Below are positions 42,424 to 51,163 of a stretch of DNA of 64,000 nucleotides, in pieces. A program made the translations under genes and the position numbers. The stretch lies in contig JANSXE010000008.1 in the NCBI GenBank assembly GCA_024743195.1, positions 124,001 through 188,000 on the forward strand. Direction: 5' to 3'. Source of the stretch: Alphaproteobacteria bacterium. Its GTDB lineage: Bacteria > Pseudomonadota > Alphaproteobacteria > UBA8366 > Aestuariispiraceae. The notes under the pieces are model-generated. The model worked only from the letters and a program-made list of their open reading frames with translations. It ran no database searches and was not told the DNA's origin. The stretch's first letter is position 1; the number at the start of each line of letters is the position of its first letter.

Positions 42424-44301
42424 TCAGCGGCCGGTGACGCCGCGCACCGCGGTCGTCAGCGTGCGCGCGTCGGCCCGGGGCAGCGGCAGATAGTGCGCGC
42501 GCATCGCCTGGGCCAGCTCGGCCGCCGTCTCTCGCGCGCGCGGCGAGATGTCGACCAGGATCGCCGCGTGGCCGCGGGCGGCGAACTGGCGGGCGGCCTC
42601 CGCCGCCTCCTCCATCGCGCGGGGCGGGGCGGCCTCCCCGTCGCGGGCGATGTTGGCGCGCCCGTCGGTCATCAACACGACGGCCGGGGTGCGCCCGCGC
42701 CGGGCGAGGCCGTCCGCCGCCTCCGCGGCGGCGTCGATCGCGGAGGCGAGCGGCGTGCCCCCGCCGCCCGGGAGGCCGGCCAGCAGCTTCTTCGCGCGCG
42801 CCAGCGACCGGGTGGGCGGCAGCGCCAGATCGACCGTGCGGCCGGCGAAGGTGATCAGCGCCACTTGGTCGCGCCGGCTGTAGCATTCGGCCAGCAGCAG
42901 TTCGACCGCGCCCTTCGCTTCCGCCAGCCGGTTGAAGGCGGACGAACCGGAGGCGTCGACCACGAAGACCGTGCAGGTCTCCCGCGCGCGCTTGAACCGC
43001 TTGATGCGGAAATCGTCGCGCCGAACCTCAACGCGCGTGGGCGCGGACTCTGCGCCGGCCGCGGCCTCCGAGCGCTCCCGCCGACGCAGCGGCTGCCAGG
43101 GCGCGGCGGCGCGCAGCGTGTCCACCACGTCGAGCCGCTGGCCGGGGCGCGGCGCGCCCGGCCGCGCGCCGATCGGGCGTCCGCGGGTGAGCGAGCGCTG
43201 GCCCTCGCCCTTGCGCCCGGCCGTCGACGGCCCGCGCGGCGCGACGCCGGCCTTCAAGCGCTCCAGCAGGTCGCGGGGCAGGGCGGCCTTGGCGGCCTCC
43301 ACCAGGATCTCCTCCGGCGTTGGGCCGTCGGGATCGGGCGGCGGCTCGGGTTGCTCGTCCGGCTCTTGCTCGTCCTGTTGATCCTCGGGCGGCTCCTGCT
43401 CGTCATCCGGCTCGTTCGGTTCGGGCTCGGCCGGAAGCTGCGTCGCGCGCGGGGCGAGGACGAGACGGGCGGCGAGCGCGCAATCCTCCATCGTCGCCGC
43501 CTCGCGGCCGTCGAGCGCGGCCGCCGCGCGCGCCGCCCGCAAGGCCAGGATCGGCGCCCTCAGCGACGCGACGCCAAGCGCCAGCGCGGCGCGCACCAGC
43601 CCGTCTGCGGCCTCCTCCGGGATCTCGACGCGCGGCAGCAGCGCGCGCGCGTCGGCGACGTCCTCCGCATCCGGCAGCCCGTCCAGCGCCAGCGGCCCGC
43701 GAAAGCTCGCCAACTCGATCGGAAAGGCGAGGCGGTCGAAGAGCGCGGCGGGCGCCGCCTCCTCCGCCTCGATCCCCTCGTCCAGCAGGACGAGGCCGAG
43801 GCGCGTCGGCGCCGTCTCCGCGACGCCGGTGCGCTCCGGACGGATGTGGCCGCGGTCGAGCGCGCCGGCGAGCCGCGCCGCCGTCTCGCCGCTCATGCGC
43901 TCCGCCATCGCGGCGACCAGGACGCCGCCATGCGCCTCGGCCAGCACGCCCCGCAGTGCGATCGGCCGCCCGGCCTTCAACGTGGCGGCGAGGTCGAGCC
44001 CGCCCAGCAGCCGGTCGTCGCCGATCCCCAGCGGCATGCGGCGCAGCGGGGCGTCCGCCGGCAACAGCGCCGCAAGCCGGCGCATCCAGACGTCGCGCGC
44101 GGGTCCGGGCCCGGCGCGCAGGATCACGCCGCCGCATCCCGCCGGATCGACGGCCAGCAGGCAGGCGGCGAAATTCGCGTCGGCCCAGCGTTGAAGGGCG
44201 GCCTCGTCCGGGCCGGCCGGCTCCTCCTGCGGGGGCGGGCCAGAGGGCGGGCCAGAGGGAGGGCCAGAGGGCGGTTCCGGCGGGCGCAGCCCGTCCATCA
44301 T
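42424..44301 (-). CDS. bchD: Magnesium chelatase subunit D
   Basis: 625 residues. The N-terminal AAA+-like domain is degenerate at the P-loop (VILRAGPGPARDVW) as usual for BchD. The central linker is acidic and proline-rich (about 285-325). The C-terminal von Willebrand A domain has the MIDAS start VFVVDASGSSAFNRLAEAKG near residue 450 and GGGGTPLASAID. With BchI it forms the ATP-driven double ring that inserts Mg into protoporphyrin IX held by BchH. Four-base ATGA overlap with bchI. The N-terminus is rich in Pro/Gly repeats (GPPSGPPSGPP). Confidence 0.95.
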   Translation of the reverse strand: MMDGLRPPEPPSGPPSGPPSGPPPQEEPAGPDEAALQRWADANFAACLLAVDPAGCGGVILRAGPGPARDVWMRRLAALLPADAPLRRMPLGIGDDRLLGGLDLAATLKAGRPIALRGVLAEAHGGVLVAAMAERMSGETAARLAGALDRGHIRPERTGVAETAPTRLGLVLLDEGIEAEEAAPAALFDRLAFPIELASFRGPLALDGLPDAEDVADARALLPRVEIPEEAADGLVRAALALGVASLRAPILALRAARAAAALDGREAATMEDCALAARLVLAPRATQLPAEPEPNEPDDEQEPPEDQQDEQEPDEQPEPPPDPDGPTPEEILVEAAKAALPRDLLERLKAGVAPRGPSTAGRKGEGQRSLTRGRPIGARPGAPRPGQRLDVVDTLRAAAPWQPLRRRERSEAAAGAESAPTRVEVRRDDFRIKRFKRARETCTVFVVDASGSSAFNRLAEAKGAVELLLAECYSRRDQVALITFAGRTVDLALPPTRSLARAKKLLAGLPGGGGTPLASAIDAAAEAADGLARRGRTPAVVLMTDGRANIARDGEAAPPRAMEEAAEAARQFAARGHAAILVDISPRARETAAELAQAMRAHYLPLPRADARTLTTAVRGVTGR

Positions 44302-45347
44302 GCGCCGAACACCTCCTCAAGACCGCGCTCGACGCGCACGCCGGAGCCCGATTCGTCCAGCGGATCGCGCCGCAGCCGGTGGCGCAACGCCATGGGCGCG
44401 ACGCCGCGCAGGCCCGCGTCGTCGACCTGCTTGCGGCCGTCCAGCGCGGCCGCGGCGCGCGCGGCGCGGATCAATGTCAACTCGCCGCGCAGCCCGTCGG
44501 TGTTCAGGGCCATGCAGAGTTCGGACGCGCGGGCGTAGGCGGCCTCGGGGACCTCGACGGCCTCAAGAGCTTTGCGGGCGCGCTCGATGCGACGGCGGAT
44601 CTTCGCCTCCTCCTTGTCCCAGCCCTCGTGGAAGGCGGCCGGGTCGCGCTCGAAGCGGTCCCGGCGGCGCACGACCTCGACCCGCGTCTCCAGATCCCGC
44701 GGCGTGGTCACCTCGACCGACAGGCCGAAGCGGTCGAGCAACTGCGGGCGCAACTCGCCCTCTTCCGGGTTGCCGCTGCCGATCAGGACGAAGCGGGCGG
44801 GGTGGCGGATGCTCAGCCCCTCGCGCTCGACCAGATTCTCGCCCGAGGCCGCGACGTCGAGCAGCAGGTCGACCAGGTGGTCCTCCAACAGGTTCACCTC
44901 GTCGATATAGAGGAATCCGCGGTTGGCGCGGGCCAGCAAGCCCGGCTCGAACGCCTTCTCTCCGCGGGTCAGCGCGCGCTCCAGGTCCAACGCCCCCACC
45001 ACCCGGTCCTCCGTCGCGCCAAGCGGCAGGTCGATGACCGGGGCGGGAACCAGACGGCTCTTCGGCTTCGCCGACGCGGCCTCGGCCTTTTTGGCGGGCT
45101 TGGCCGGCGTCTCGCAGCGCGGGCAGAGGCCCGCCAGGCGCGCCGGATCGCAGCCATAGGGGCAGCCCTCCACCACCCGGATCTTCGGCAGCAGGGCGGC
45201 GAGCGCGCGCACGGTCGTCGACTTGCCGGTTCCGCGGTCGCCGAACACCAGAACCCCGCCGACATGCGGATCGACGGCGGCGATCATCAGCGCGCGCTTC
45301 ATCTCGTCCTGGCCGACGATTGCGGAGAAGGGGAAGGGTCCGGTCAT
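44298..45347 (-). CDS. bchI: Magnesium chelatase subunit I (AAA+ ATPase)
   Basis: 349 residues from ATG 45347 with GAGGA eight bases upstream; the frame is open 51 bases further. Walker A GDRGTGKS at 36-43, Walker B FLYIDE at 145-150, sensor region LIGSGNPEEGELRPQL at 188-203. Cysteines 62, 66, 75 and 78 (CPYGC, CPRC) form the conserved cluster region seen in BchI/ChlI. It hydrolyses ATP in the BchI-BchD complex of magnesium chelatase, committing protoporphyrin to bacteriochlorophyll. First gene of the operon, under a promoter overlapped by a PpsR-type site. Confidence 0.97.
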   Translation of the reverse strand: MTGPFPFSAIVGQDEMKRALMIAAVDPHVGGVLVFGDRGTGKSTTVRALAALLPKIRVVEGCPYGCDPARLAGLCPRCETPAKPAKKAEAASAKPKSRLVPAPVIDLPLGATEDRVVGALDLERALTRGEKAFEPGLLARANRGFLYIDEVNLLEDHLVDLLLDVAASGENLVEREGLSIRHPARFVLIGSGNPEEGELRPQLLDRFGLSVEVTTPRDLETRVEVVRRRDRFERDPAAFHEGWDKEEAKIRRRIERARKALEAVEVPEAAYARASELCMALNTDGLRGELTLIRAARAAAALDGRKQVDDAGLRGVAPMALRHRLRRDPLDESGSGVRVERGLEEVFGA

Positions 45348-45389
45348 GTAAGGCGTCCTCTGGGTCGGCGGGGTCCGCTTGCCGTCGAG

Positions 45390-45435
45390 TGTCAACAAGT
45401 CGAGACACTATAGCGGGCCGTTCGCGCCTCCGTAA
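45390..45435 (-). promoter_or_regulatory. bchI promoter with PpsR/CrtJ box
   Basis: On the minus strand TTACGG (45435-45430), 17 bases, TATAGT (45412-45407). Overlapping the -10 and start is TGT-N12-ACA (45390-45407), within the inverted repeat GTGTC...GACAC. TGT-N12-ACA is the binding consensus of the aerobic/light repressor PpsR (CrtJ) of photosynthesis genes. The position fits steric repression. Confidence 0.65.
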
Positions 45436-45463
45436 GACCCTGAAGCGGGGCGCTGGCGCCGCA

Positions 45464-45835
45464 TCACTCGCCGAGCAGGGTCAGGATGTTGCCGTCCGGG
45501 TCGTGAAAATGGGCCAGCACGCCGCCCCAGTCCTGCCGCGTCGGCGGGCCCTCGAAGGCGACGGCTTGGCCGAGCAAGCGTCGATAGGTCGCGTGGATGT
45601 CGGCGACCTGCAGGGACAGCCCGCAGAATCGGCCGATCAGGGCGCCGTCCTCGCCATCGGCGTCGGTTCGCTCGACGATCAGCAGCGGGCCGCCGGCATC
45701 GACGCCCAGGACGCCGGCTTCCGCCATCTCGAAGGCGACGGGGAGGCCGAGCGTGCGCGCATAGAAGTCGCGCGCCCGCGCATAGTCCGACACGAAAATC
45801 CTGGCCGCATAGAGCCTCGGCGTCTTGTCGCTCAC
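45464..45835 (-). CDS. VOC-family protein
   Basis: 123 residues: first module RIFVSDYARARDFYARTLGLPV, second module LSLQVADIHATYRRLL and HFHDPDGNILTLLGE with the typical metal-binding glutamate at the end. This is a glyoxalase/bleomycin-fold protein of unknown substrate. It lies between the symporter-kinase gene (10 bases upstream on the same strand) and the bchI promoter, so it is probably the last gene of the kinase transcript. It is a different subgroup from the VOC protein near the left edge. Confidence 0.78.
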   Translation of the reverse strand: MSDKTPRLYAARIFVSDYARARDFYARTLGLPVAFEMAEAGVLGVDAGGPLLIVERTDADGEDGALIGRFCGLSLQVADIHATYRRLLGQAVAFEGPPTRQDWGGVLAHFHDPDGNILTLLGE

Positions 45836-45845
45836 TGGTCCACTC

Positions 45846-48701
45846 CTACTCAGCTGCGGCTTCCGGGGCGGCTTCCGGGCCGGCTTCTGGGCCGGTTTCC
45901 GGGGCGGCGTCGGTCTGCGCCGCCTGGAGGGCGCGTTCGGCGTGCGGCAGGCGCACGGCGAAGCTGGAGCCGGCCGGCGACGAGGCGGTCATCAGAAGCT
46001 CCCCTCCGAATTGCAGCATGATCTGCTTGGAGATGGCGAGGCCCAGGCCGCTGCCCGTGGGGCGCCGCGACCCTTCCTTCCAGCCGCGCGAGAACTTGGA
46101 GAAGAGCGTCTGCTGCTCCGCCGGCGGCACGCCCGGCCCGTTGTCGCGGATCGCAACGGCGCAGACCGCGCCGCCGCTGCCGGCGGGCCGGCGCTCCAGT
46201 TCCAGCCACACCTTGGCGGCGCCGCCGCGCTCGGCCGCGTCGTTGAACTTGATCGCGTTCGACAAGAGGTTGACGAAGACCTGCTTCAGCCGGTCCGGGT
46301 CCGCCAGAACCGGCAGGCGCGCATCGCCCAACCCGTCGATCAGCGCCACGTCGCCGTTCTGGGCCAGGCCCCGCATGGTCTCGGCCGCCTCGCGGGCGAT
46401 GTCGGCGAGATCGACTTCCTGCAGCTCCCAATCGAGTTGGCCGTTCTCCATGCGGTTGAGATCGAGGATCTGGTCCAGCAGCCGGGTCAGGCGCACGCTC
46501 TCATGCTGGATAATGCTGAGGAAGCGTTGCGCCTGCTCGCCCTCGAGCGCCGCGGCGCCGCCTTCCGCGCCCTGCTCGACCAGCATCTCGGAGAAGGAGC
46601 GGATCGAGGTCATCGGCGTGCGCAGCTCGTGGCTGACCCGGCTCAGGAAGTCGTCCTTCATCCGGTCGAGCTCGGTGAGCTGGGCGTTCGCCTCGCGCAG
46701 CTGGCGGGCGGTCTTCTCCAGCTCGCGCGACTTCTTCTCCAACTCGCGGCTGTACCGGATGGCCTCCTGGGTTTCGTCCAGGATCTGGATCACGGACTCC
46801 AGGCTGATCGTCTCGCCCTTGGCGATGCGCGCGACGAGAGAGCGGGCGGAGGCCGCCCCGATGCTGCCGGCCAGCGCGCGCTCGACATAGACGATCAGCG
46901 CGGGATCGGTCGCGGGCAGGTCGGCGCGCCGCTCCACGCCGCGGCTTTTTGCATAGTCGGCGAACAGCTGGTCGGCGCGCTCCCGCCCCAGGATGCGCCG
47001 CGCCAGACGGAACAGGTCCTCCGGCGCGGCGGAGCGCGGGATCGCCCCCTCAACCCCGGTGCGGCTGCGGTCGAAGGCGTTGATGAAGACCGCGCTCTGC
47101 AGCCGCTCCAGCGGCGACTGGCGGCTGAACAGCGAGACGGCGACGTAGAGGATGACATTCGCGGTCAGGCTCCAGGTCAGGCCGTGCACCAGCGGGTCCC
47201 AGCCGGCGAGGCCGAACAGCGCGTCCGGCTGCAGCAGCGCGATCCCGAACGGCCCCTCGTCGAGTACGGAGATGAACCCCCAGCCGGCGCCGGCGAAGCT
47301 GGGTACGAGCAGCGTGTAGGTCCACAAGGCGAAGCCGGCGATGAGGCCGGTGAGCGCGCCCGACTTCGTGCCGCCTTCCCAATAGACGCCGCCGATCAGC
47401 GCCGGCAGGAACTGCGCCACGCCCGCAAAGGAGATCAGGCCGATCGAGGCCAGCGGGCTCGTGGTGCCGATCGAGTAGTAGTAGATGAAGCCGAGCGACA
47501 GGATCGCGATGATGCTGAGCCGGCGGACCAGGATCAGCACCTTCGAGAAATCCGCGGTGCGCTGCTGCGAGAAGACGCTGAGGCGCAGCAGCAGCGGCGT
47601 CACCAGATGGTTCGAGATCATGATCGACATGGCGATCGAGGAGACGATCACCATCGAGGTCGCGGCCGACAGCCCGCCGATAAAGGCGATCAGCGCAAGC
47701 TCCGTCTGCCCCGCCGATTGCGGCACCATCAGGACGTACAGGTCGGGATTCACCGTCTCCGGCAGCTGGGTCATGCCGCTGATCGCGATCGGGATCACGA
47801 ACAGGCTGACCAGCAGTAGGTAGAGGGGAAACATCCAGGAGGCGGTCGCCAGATGGCGTTCGTTCGTGTTCTCGACGATGCCGACATGGAACTGGCGCGG
47901 CAGGCAGATGAAGGCGGCGGCCGACAGGAACAGGGTCACCAGCCAGCGCGTCTCGAAATCCTCCTGCAGGGTCGTCAGGCGCTGAACCCCCTCGTGCCAG
48001 TCGGCCCGGTCGAACAGCTCGCCCAGCCCGCTGTTCATGCCGTAGATCGCAAAGACGGCGATCGCGCCGAGGCTCAAGAGCTTGACGATGGATTCGAAGG
48101 CGATCGCGGCGACGACGCCCGGCTGGCGCTCGTCGGCGCTCTGGTTGCGGGTGCCGAACAGGATGGTGAAAACCGCCATGCAGACCGCCACCCAGAAGCC
48201 GGTGTCGGCCAGGATCGAGCGGCCGTGGACGTCCACGGTCGCCGCCTGGTGCAGGCCCGCGAGCGCGTCCACGCTGGCCGCGACCGCCTTGAGCTGCAGC
48301 GCGATATAGGGCGCGACGACGGCGACCGACACGATGGTGACCAGCGCCGAGATCGACGCGCTCTTGCCGTAGCGGGCGGAGATGAAGTCGGCGATTGAGG
48401 TGATGCGCTGCGCCTTGGAGATGCGCACCAGCTTGCGCAGCAGGAACCACCAGGCCATCACCACGAGCGTCGGGCCCAGATAGATGGTCAGGAATTCGAG
48501 CCCGCTGCGCGAGGCGGAGCCGACCGCGCCGTAAAAGGTCCAGCTGGTGCAATAGACCGCGAGCGAGAGCGTGTAGACCAACGGCGAGGAGATGAAGCCG
48601 CCGCGGCCGCGCGCGGCCCGGCGTTCGCTCCAGAAGGCGAGCAGGAACAGGCCTCCCAGATAGAGCCCTGCGATCAGGATGATGACGCCGGTGGTCAGCA
48701 T
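45846..48701 (-). CDS. Sodium/solute-symporter histidine kinase (CrbS/CbrA-like)
   Basis: 951 residues. The N-terminal half (about 1-520) is an SSS-family transporter-like domain with about 13 membrane helices (MLTTGVIILIAGLYLGGLFLL; YTSWTFYGAVGSASRSGLEF-type region; PRQFHVGIVENTNERHLATA). A linker with LADTQEA-like helices and a coiled coil follows. HisKA carries H691 (RVSHELRTPMTSIRSFSEML). The ATPase domain has NLLSNAIKFND, DNGPGVPPAEQ and GSGLGLAISKQ. Kinases of this plan (CrbS, CbrA) sense acetate or carbon/nitrogen status. A receiver-only response regulator and a small membrane protein follow on the same strand. The ligand is unknown. Confidence 0.92.
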   Translation of the reverse strand: MLTTGVIILIAGLYLGGLFLLAFWSERRAARGRGGFISSPLVYTLSLAVYCTSWTFYGAVGSASRSGLEFLTIYLGPTLVVMAWWFLLRKLVRISKAQRITSIADFISARYGKSASISALVTIVSVAVVAPYIALQLKAVAASVDALAGLHQAATVDVHGRSILADTGFWVAVCMAVFTILFGTRNQSADERQPGVVAAIAFESIVKLLSLGAIAVFAIYGMNSGLGELFDRADWHEGVQRLTTLQEDFETRWLVTLFLSAAAFICLPRQFHVGIVENTNERHLATASWMFPLYLLLVSLFVIPIAISGMTQLPETVNPDLYVLMVPQSAGQTELALIAFIGGLSAATSMVIVSSIAMSIMISNHLVTPLLLRLSVFSQQRTADFSKVLILVRRLSIIAILSLGFIYYYSIGTTSPLASIGLISFAGVAQFLPALIGGVYWEGGTKSGALTGLIAGFALWTYTLLVPSFAGAGWGFISVLDEGPFGIALLQPDALFGLAGWDPLVHGLTWSLTANVILYVAVSLFSRQSPLERLQSAVFINAFDRSRTGVEGAIPRSAAPEDLFRLARRILGRERADQLFADYAKSRGVERRADLPATDPALIVYVERALAGSIGAASARSLVARIAKGETISLESVIQILDETQEAIRYSRELEKKSRELEKTARQLREANAQLTELDRMKDDFLSRVSHELRTPMTSIRSFSEMLVEQGAEGGAAALEGEQAQRFLSIIQHESVRLTRLLDQILDLNRMENGQLDWELQEVDLADIAREAAETMRGLAQNGDVALIDGLGDARLPVLADPDRLKQVFVNLLSNAIKFNDAAERGGAAKVWLELERRPAGSGGAVCAVAIRDNGPGVPPAEQQTLFSKFSRGWKEGSRRPTGSGLGLAISKQIMLQFGGELLMTASSPAGSSFAVRLPHAERALQAAQTDAAPETGPEAGPEAAPEAAAE

Positions 48702-48719
48702 GGCGCGTCTGTCCGCCCG

Positions 48720-48986
48720 TCAGCGCTCGACGTCCGCCGGACGGTCGTCCGCGTCCGGCGCTTCGACGGGCGATTGATCCTCCTCCTCGGCGGCGATCAG
48801 GGCGCGCGCGAGCAGCGCCGACAGGAAGAGACCCAGGAACCAGAGCGCGAACAGGCTGACATGCAGCAGCGGCACGCCGAACAGCTCCGCATTCTGGTCG
48901 AAGACGCGCATGTAGGGCGGCGTGAAGATCAACAGCGCGCCGATCGGAAGCGCCGCGGCGGCGTCGCGCAGGCGTCGTCGTCTCAT
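48720..48986 (-). CDS. Small membrane protein upstream of the symporter kinase
   Basis: 88 residues with two hydrophobic segments (LPIGALLIFTPPYMRVF and HVSLFALWFLGLFLSALLARAL) and an acidic C-terminus (EEEDQSPVEAPDADD). Small two-helix proteins of the DUF3311/DUF485 kind often accompany SSS-family symporters and may be accessory subunits. The position, 18 bases before the kinase start, supports that relation. The exact family is not certain. Confidence 0.65.
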   Translation of the reverse strand: MRRRRLRDAAAALPIGALLIFTPPYMRVFDQNAELFGVPLLHVSLFALWFLGLFLSALLARALIAAEEEDQSPVEAPDADDRPADVER

Positions 48987-49023
48987 CGGCCGGTCTCCCG
49001 CCGCCCCGCGCGCATCCGGCCCG

Positions 49024-49410
49024 TCAGCCGGCGGGCCGGGCGGCCGCGCCCAGGAGGCTTGCGACGCGGGCCAGCAGGTCGCGGTTGGAGAAGGGCTTGG
49101 TGACGAAATCGTCGGCCCCGAGCTCCATCATGCGCTTGCGGTCCGCCTCCTGGCCCTTGGCCGTCAGCACCATCACCGGCAACTCCTCCAACCCCGGCGC
49201 GGCGCGCAAGCGGCGCAGCACGTCGAAGCCGTTGGTCTCCGGCAGCATGATGTCGAGCAACAGCAGATCCGGCCGGCGCCGTTGAACCGCCCGCAACGCC
49301 TCCGAGCCGGTGTCGACCGCATCGACCTCATGACCTTCCCGGCTGAGAAGGAAGCTCAGCGATTCGACGATGAACGGCTCGTCCTCCGCGATCAGGATTC
49401 GCGCCCCCAT
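49024..49410 (-). CDS. Single-domain response regulator (receiver only)
   Basis: 128 residues, one CheY-like receiver: acidic pair D10-E11, phosphoacceptor D53 in LLLLDIMLPETNGFDVL, T/K region VLTAKGQEADRKRMM and DDFVTKPFSNRDLL with the conserved lysine near 105. No output domain, so it acts by protein contact or phosphotransfer. It lies 37 bases before the small membrane protein and symporter kinase genes on the same strand, the likely cognate set. Confidence 0.9.
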   Translation of the reverse strand: MGARILIAEDEPFIVESLSFLLSREGHEVDAVDTGSEALRAVQRRRPDLLLLDIMLPETNGFDVLRRLRAAPGLEELPVMVLTAKGQEADRKRMMELGADDFVTKPFSNRDLLARVASLLGAAARPAG

Positions 49411-49467
49411 GGCTCCGTCACCTCCCGCGGGCGCCCGGTCTTGTCGCCTGGGTCGCCCGTTCTTTCG

Positions 49468-51060
49468 TTAGTCCGCCATCATTCCATGTTGCGCTGTCGG
49501 TTGCGAGCCTTCGTTTTTCGCGGGTCCGCCGGCGCGCACGGGCGCCTGGGCGCGCTGCGCGCAGCCGACCCGCGCGCAGGAGCGGCAGGTGAAGCCGACC
49601 GGCGTCGCCAGCGAGCGCTTGCCCGACGCGAAGCCGTCGAAATAGACGATGCGCTCGCCATAGGCCGCGTCGCAGCCCAGCATGACCGAATAGCTGACCG
49701 GCGCGCCGGCGAAGGAGGGCGCGCGTTTCGACTGGCTGCGCGCGATGAAGAGGTACTGCTCGCCGTTCGGCGTCTCGGCCAGTTGCGCGATCGTCCGGTC
49801 CGGCGTCGCCAGGGCGCGATAGAGCGCCCAGAGCGGACAGGCCCCGCCGAGCCGGGGCATGCGCAGTCCCGGGATGCTGAACGGCTTGGAGGTGTTTCCG
49901 GCGGGGTCCGCGCGCAGGAAGGCGAAGGGCACGCCCTCTGCGCCGGGTCGGCGCAGCGTGACGAGACGGTGGGCGATCTGCTCGAAGCTGCCGGCGAAGC
50001 GCTGGCCCAACCGGTCGATGTCGTAGCGGCTGCGCTCCGCGGCCTCGTGAAACGGCGCGTAGGGGAAGAGCAGCGCGCCGGCGGCGTAGTTCGCGAGCGC
50101 CCGTCGCGCAATCTGGCGCGCCTCGTCGCTGGTCAGCCGGTCGTCCTGGATCAGGCCGTCGATCGCCGCCCCCAGCTCACGCTCGGCGAGCGTGCGGGCG
50201 AGTTGGAAACGCAGCGTGCTGTCCAGCGCGCCCTCGTCCAGGGTCAGGACGTCCCGCCCGGCCCCCGACGCCGCCTCGGCGGGGTCGCCGCGGCGGATGC
50301 GCAGCCCGTGCGCCTGCACCAGGCGGCTTTCTATGGCGGCGGCCAGCGGTTGCGGCGCGGTCTCCAGCGACCGGCGCAGCGCGTCCGCCGCCTCCTCCAG
50401 CACCGGCAGGTGGTTGCCGCAGTGGTGGATGAAGTCGTCCACCTCGCTGCGCGGCGAGGTCGGCGTCGGCGTGTTCTTGGCGCCGTCGAGCAGCGCGATC
50501 ATCTCCCGCGCGCTGGAGCCCAGCCGGTCGGATTGCGCCGCGATGATGCTGCAGAAGCGCGTGCGCTCTTCCGGCGCGAGGTCGGGATACTGCTCCAGGA
50601 TTTCCGCGAAGGAGCGGATGGCGCTGATCTGTGTCAGGACGGCGTGGCTCAACTCCATCAGCGCGGGATCCTGGCTCAGCCGGTCGGACAGCGCCAGCGC
50701 CGTCTCCGTCGCGTCGCGATAGCGCCGGTGAAGCTGAACGAAGGCCGCCGCCCAGTCCGGCGCCTGCGCGACGAAGCGGGCCGCGGCCGGCTCGTCCAGG
50801 CCGGGCGCGGCGAGCGTCCGGGCGAGTTCTGCGACCTCGCTCGCCAACCCCTCGTCGTCGCCGCCGCTCAGCCGGCCGAGCGGAACCTCGAGCGCGCCGG
50901 CGATCCGCTTCAGGAGCGCGCCGCCGATCATCCGTTTGTCGTGTTCGATCAGATTGAGATAGGAGGGCGAGATGCCGACGGATCGGGCCAACGCCGTCTG
51001 GCTGATTCCCGACGCCATGCGGCTGTCGCGGATGCGCTGTCCGATCGGCAATCGCGCCAT
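49468..51060 (-). CDS. XRE-family ScfR-type regulator (short-chain acyl-CoA sensor) with HisKA-like segment
   Basis: 530 residues. N-terminal HTH (about 8-62; IRDSRMASGISQTALARSVG then SPSYLNLIEHDKR). Residues about 131-192 (ALMELSHAVLTQISAIRSFA, then EILEQYPDLAPEERTRF) resemble a histidine-kinase dimerisation helix pair with H139 in the H-box position. Then comes the DUF955/ImmA-like region (SRYDIDRLGQRFAGSFEQIAHR) without HExxH, and a C-terminal DUF2083-type cysteine motif (FTCRSCARVGCAQR). PccR, RamB and MccR of this family sense short-chain acyl-CoAs. Divergent from an ABC importer, with two operator candidates between; homologues would bind TTTGCAAA-N4-TTTGCAAA sites. Confidence 0.85.
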   Translation of the reverse strand: MARLPIGQRIRDSRMASGISQTALARSVGISPSYLNLIEHDKRMIGGALLKRIAGALEVPLGRLSGGDDEGLASEVAELARTLAAPGLDEPAAARFVAQAPDWAAAFVQLHRRYRDATETALALSDRLSQDPALMELSHAVLTQISAIRSFAEILEQYPDLAPEERTRFCSIIAAQSDRLGSSAREMIALLDGAKNTPTPTSPRSEVDDFIHHCGNHLPVLEEAADALRRSLETAPQPLAAAIESRLVQAHGLRIRRGDPAEAASGAGRDVLTLDEGALDSTLRFQLARTLAERELGAAIDGLIQDDRLTSDEARQIARRALANYAAGALLFPYAPFHEAAERSRYDIDRLGQRFAGSFEQIAHRLVTLRRPGAEGVPFAFLRADPAGNTSKPFSIPGLRMPRLGGACPLWALYRALATPDRTIAQLAETPNGEQYLFIARSQSKRAPSFAGAPVSYSVMLGCDAAYGERIVYFDGFASGKRSLATPVGFTCRSCARVGCAQRAQAPVRAGGPAKNEGSQPTAQHGMMAD

Positions 51061-51101
51061 GGCTGCATCTCCGTGTTTTTCCGTCGCGTCAGATGGTCGC
51101 G

Positions 51102-51121
51102 TTTGTAAAGGAATTTACATT
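51102..51121. promoter_or_regulatory. ScfR-type operator candidate 1
   Basis: TTTGTAAA-GGAA-TTTACATT: two 8-base half-sites with a 4-base spacer, the layout of the Rhodobacter PccR site (TTTGCAAA-N4-TTTGCAAA). Half-site 1 matches 7 of 8 and half-site 2 matches 5 of 8. The centre is also a perfect inverted repeat TGTAAA-N4-TTTACA. It lies 42 bases upstream of the XRE gene. Confidence 0.5.
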
Positions 51122-51143
51122 GCGATGCGGCGGAACTGCGGGA

Positions 51144-51163
51144 TTTTTACAGAATTTTTCACA
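51144..51163. promoter_or_regulatory. ScfR-type operator candidate 2
   Basis: TTTTTACA-GAAT-TTTTCACA repeats the 8-N4-8 layout 42 bases from candidate 1, that is, on the same DNA face. It matches TTTGCAAA at 5 and 6 of 8 positions. It lies 110 bases before the substrate-binding protein start codon. Confidence 0.35.
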
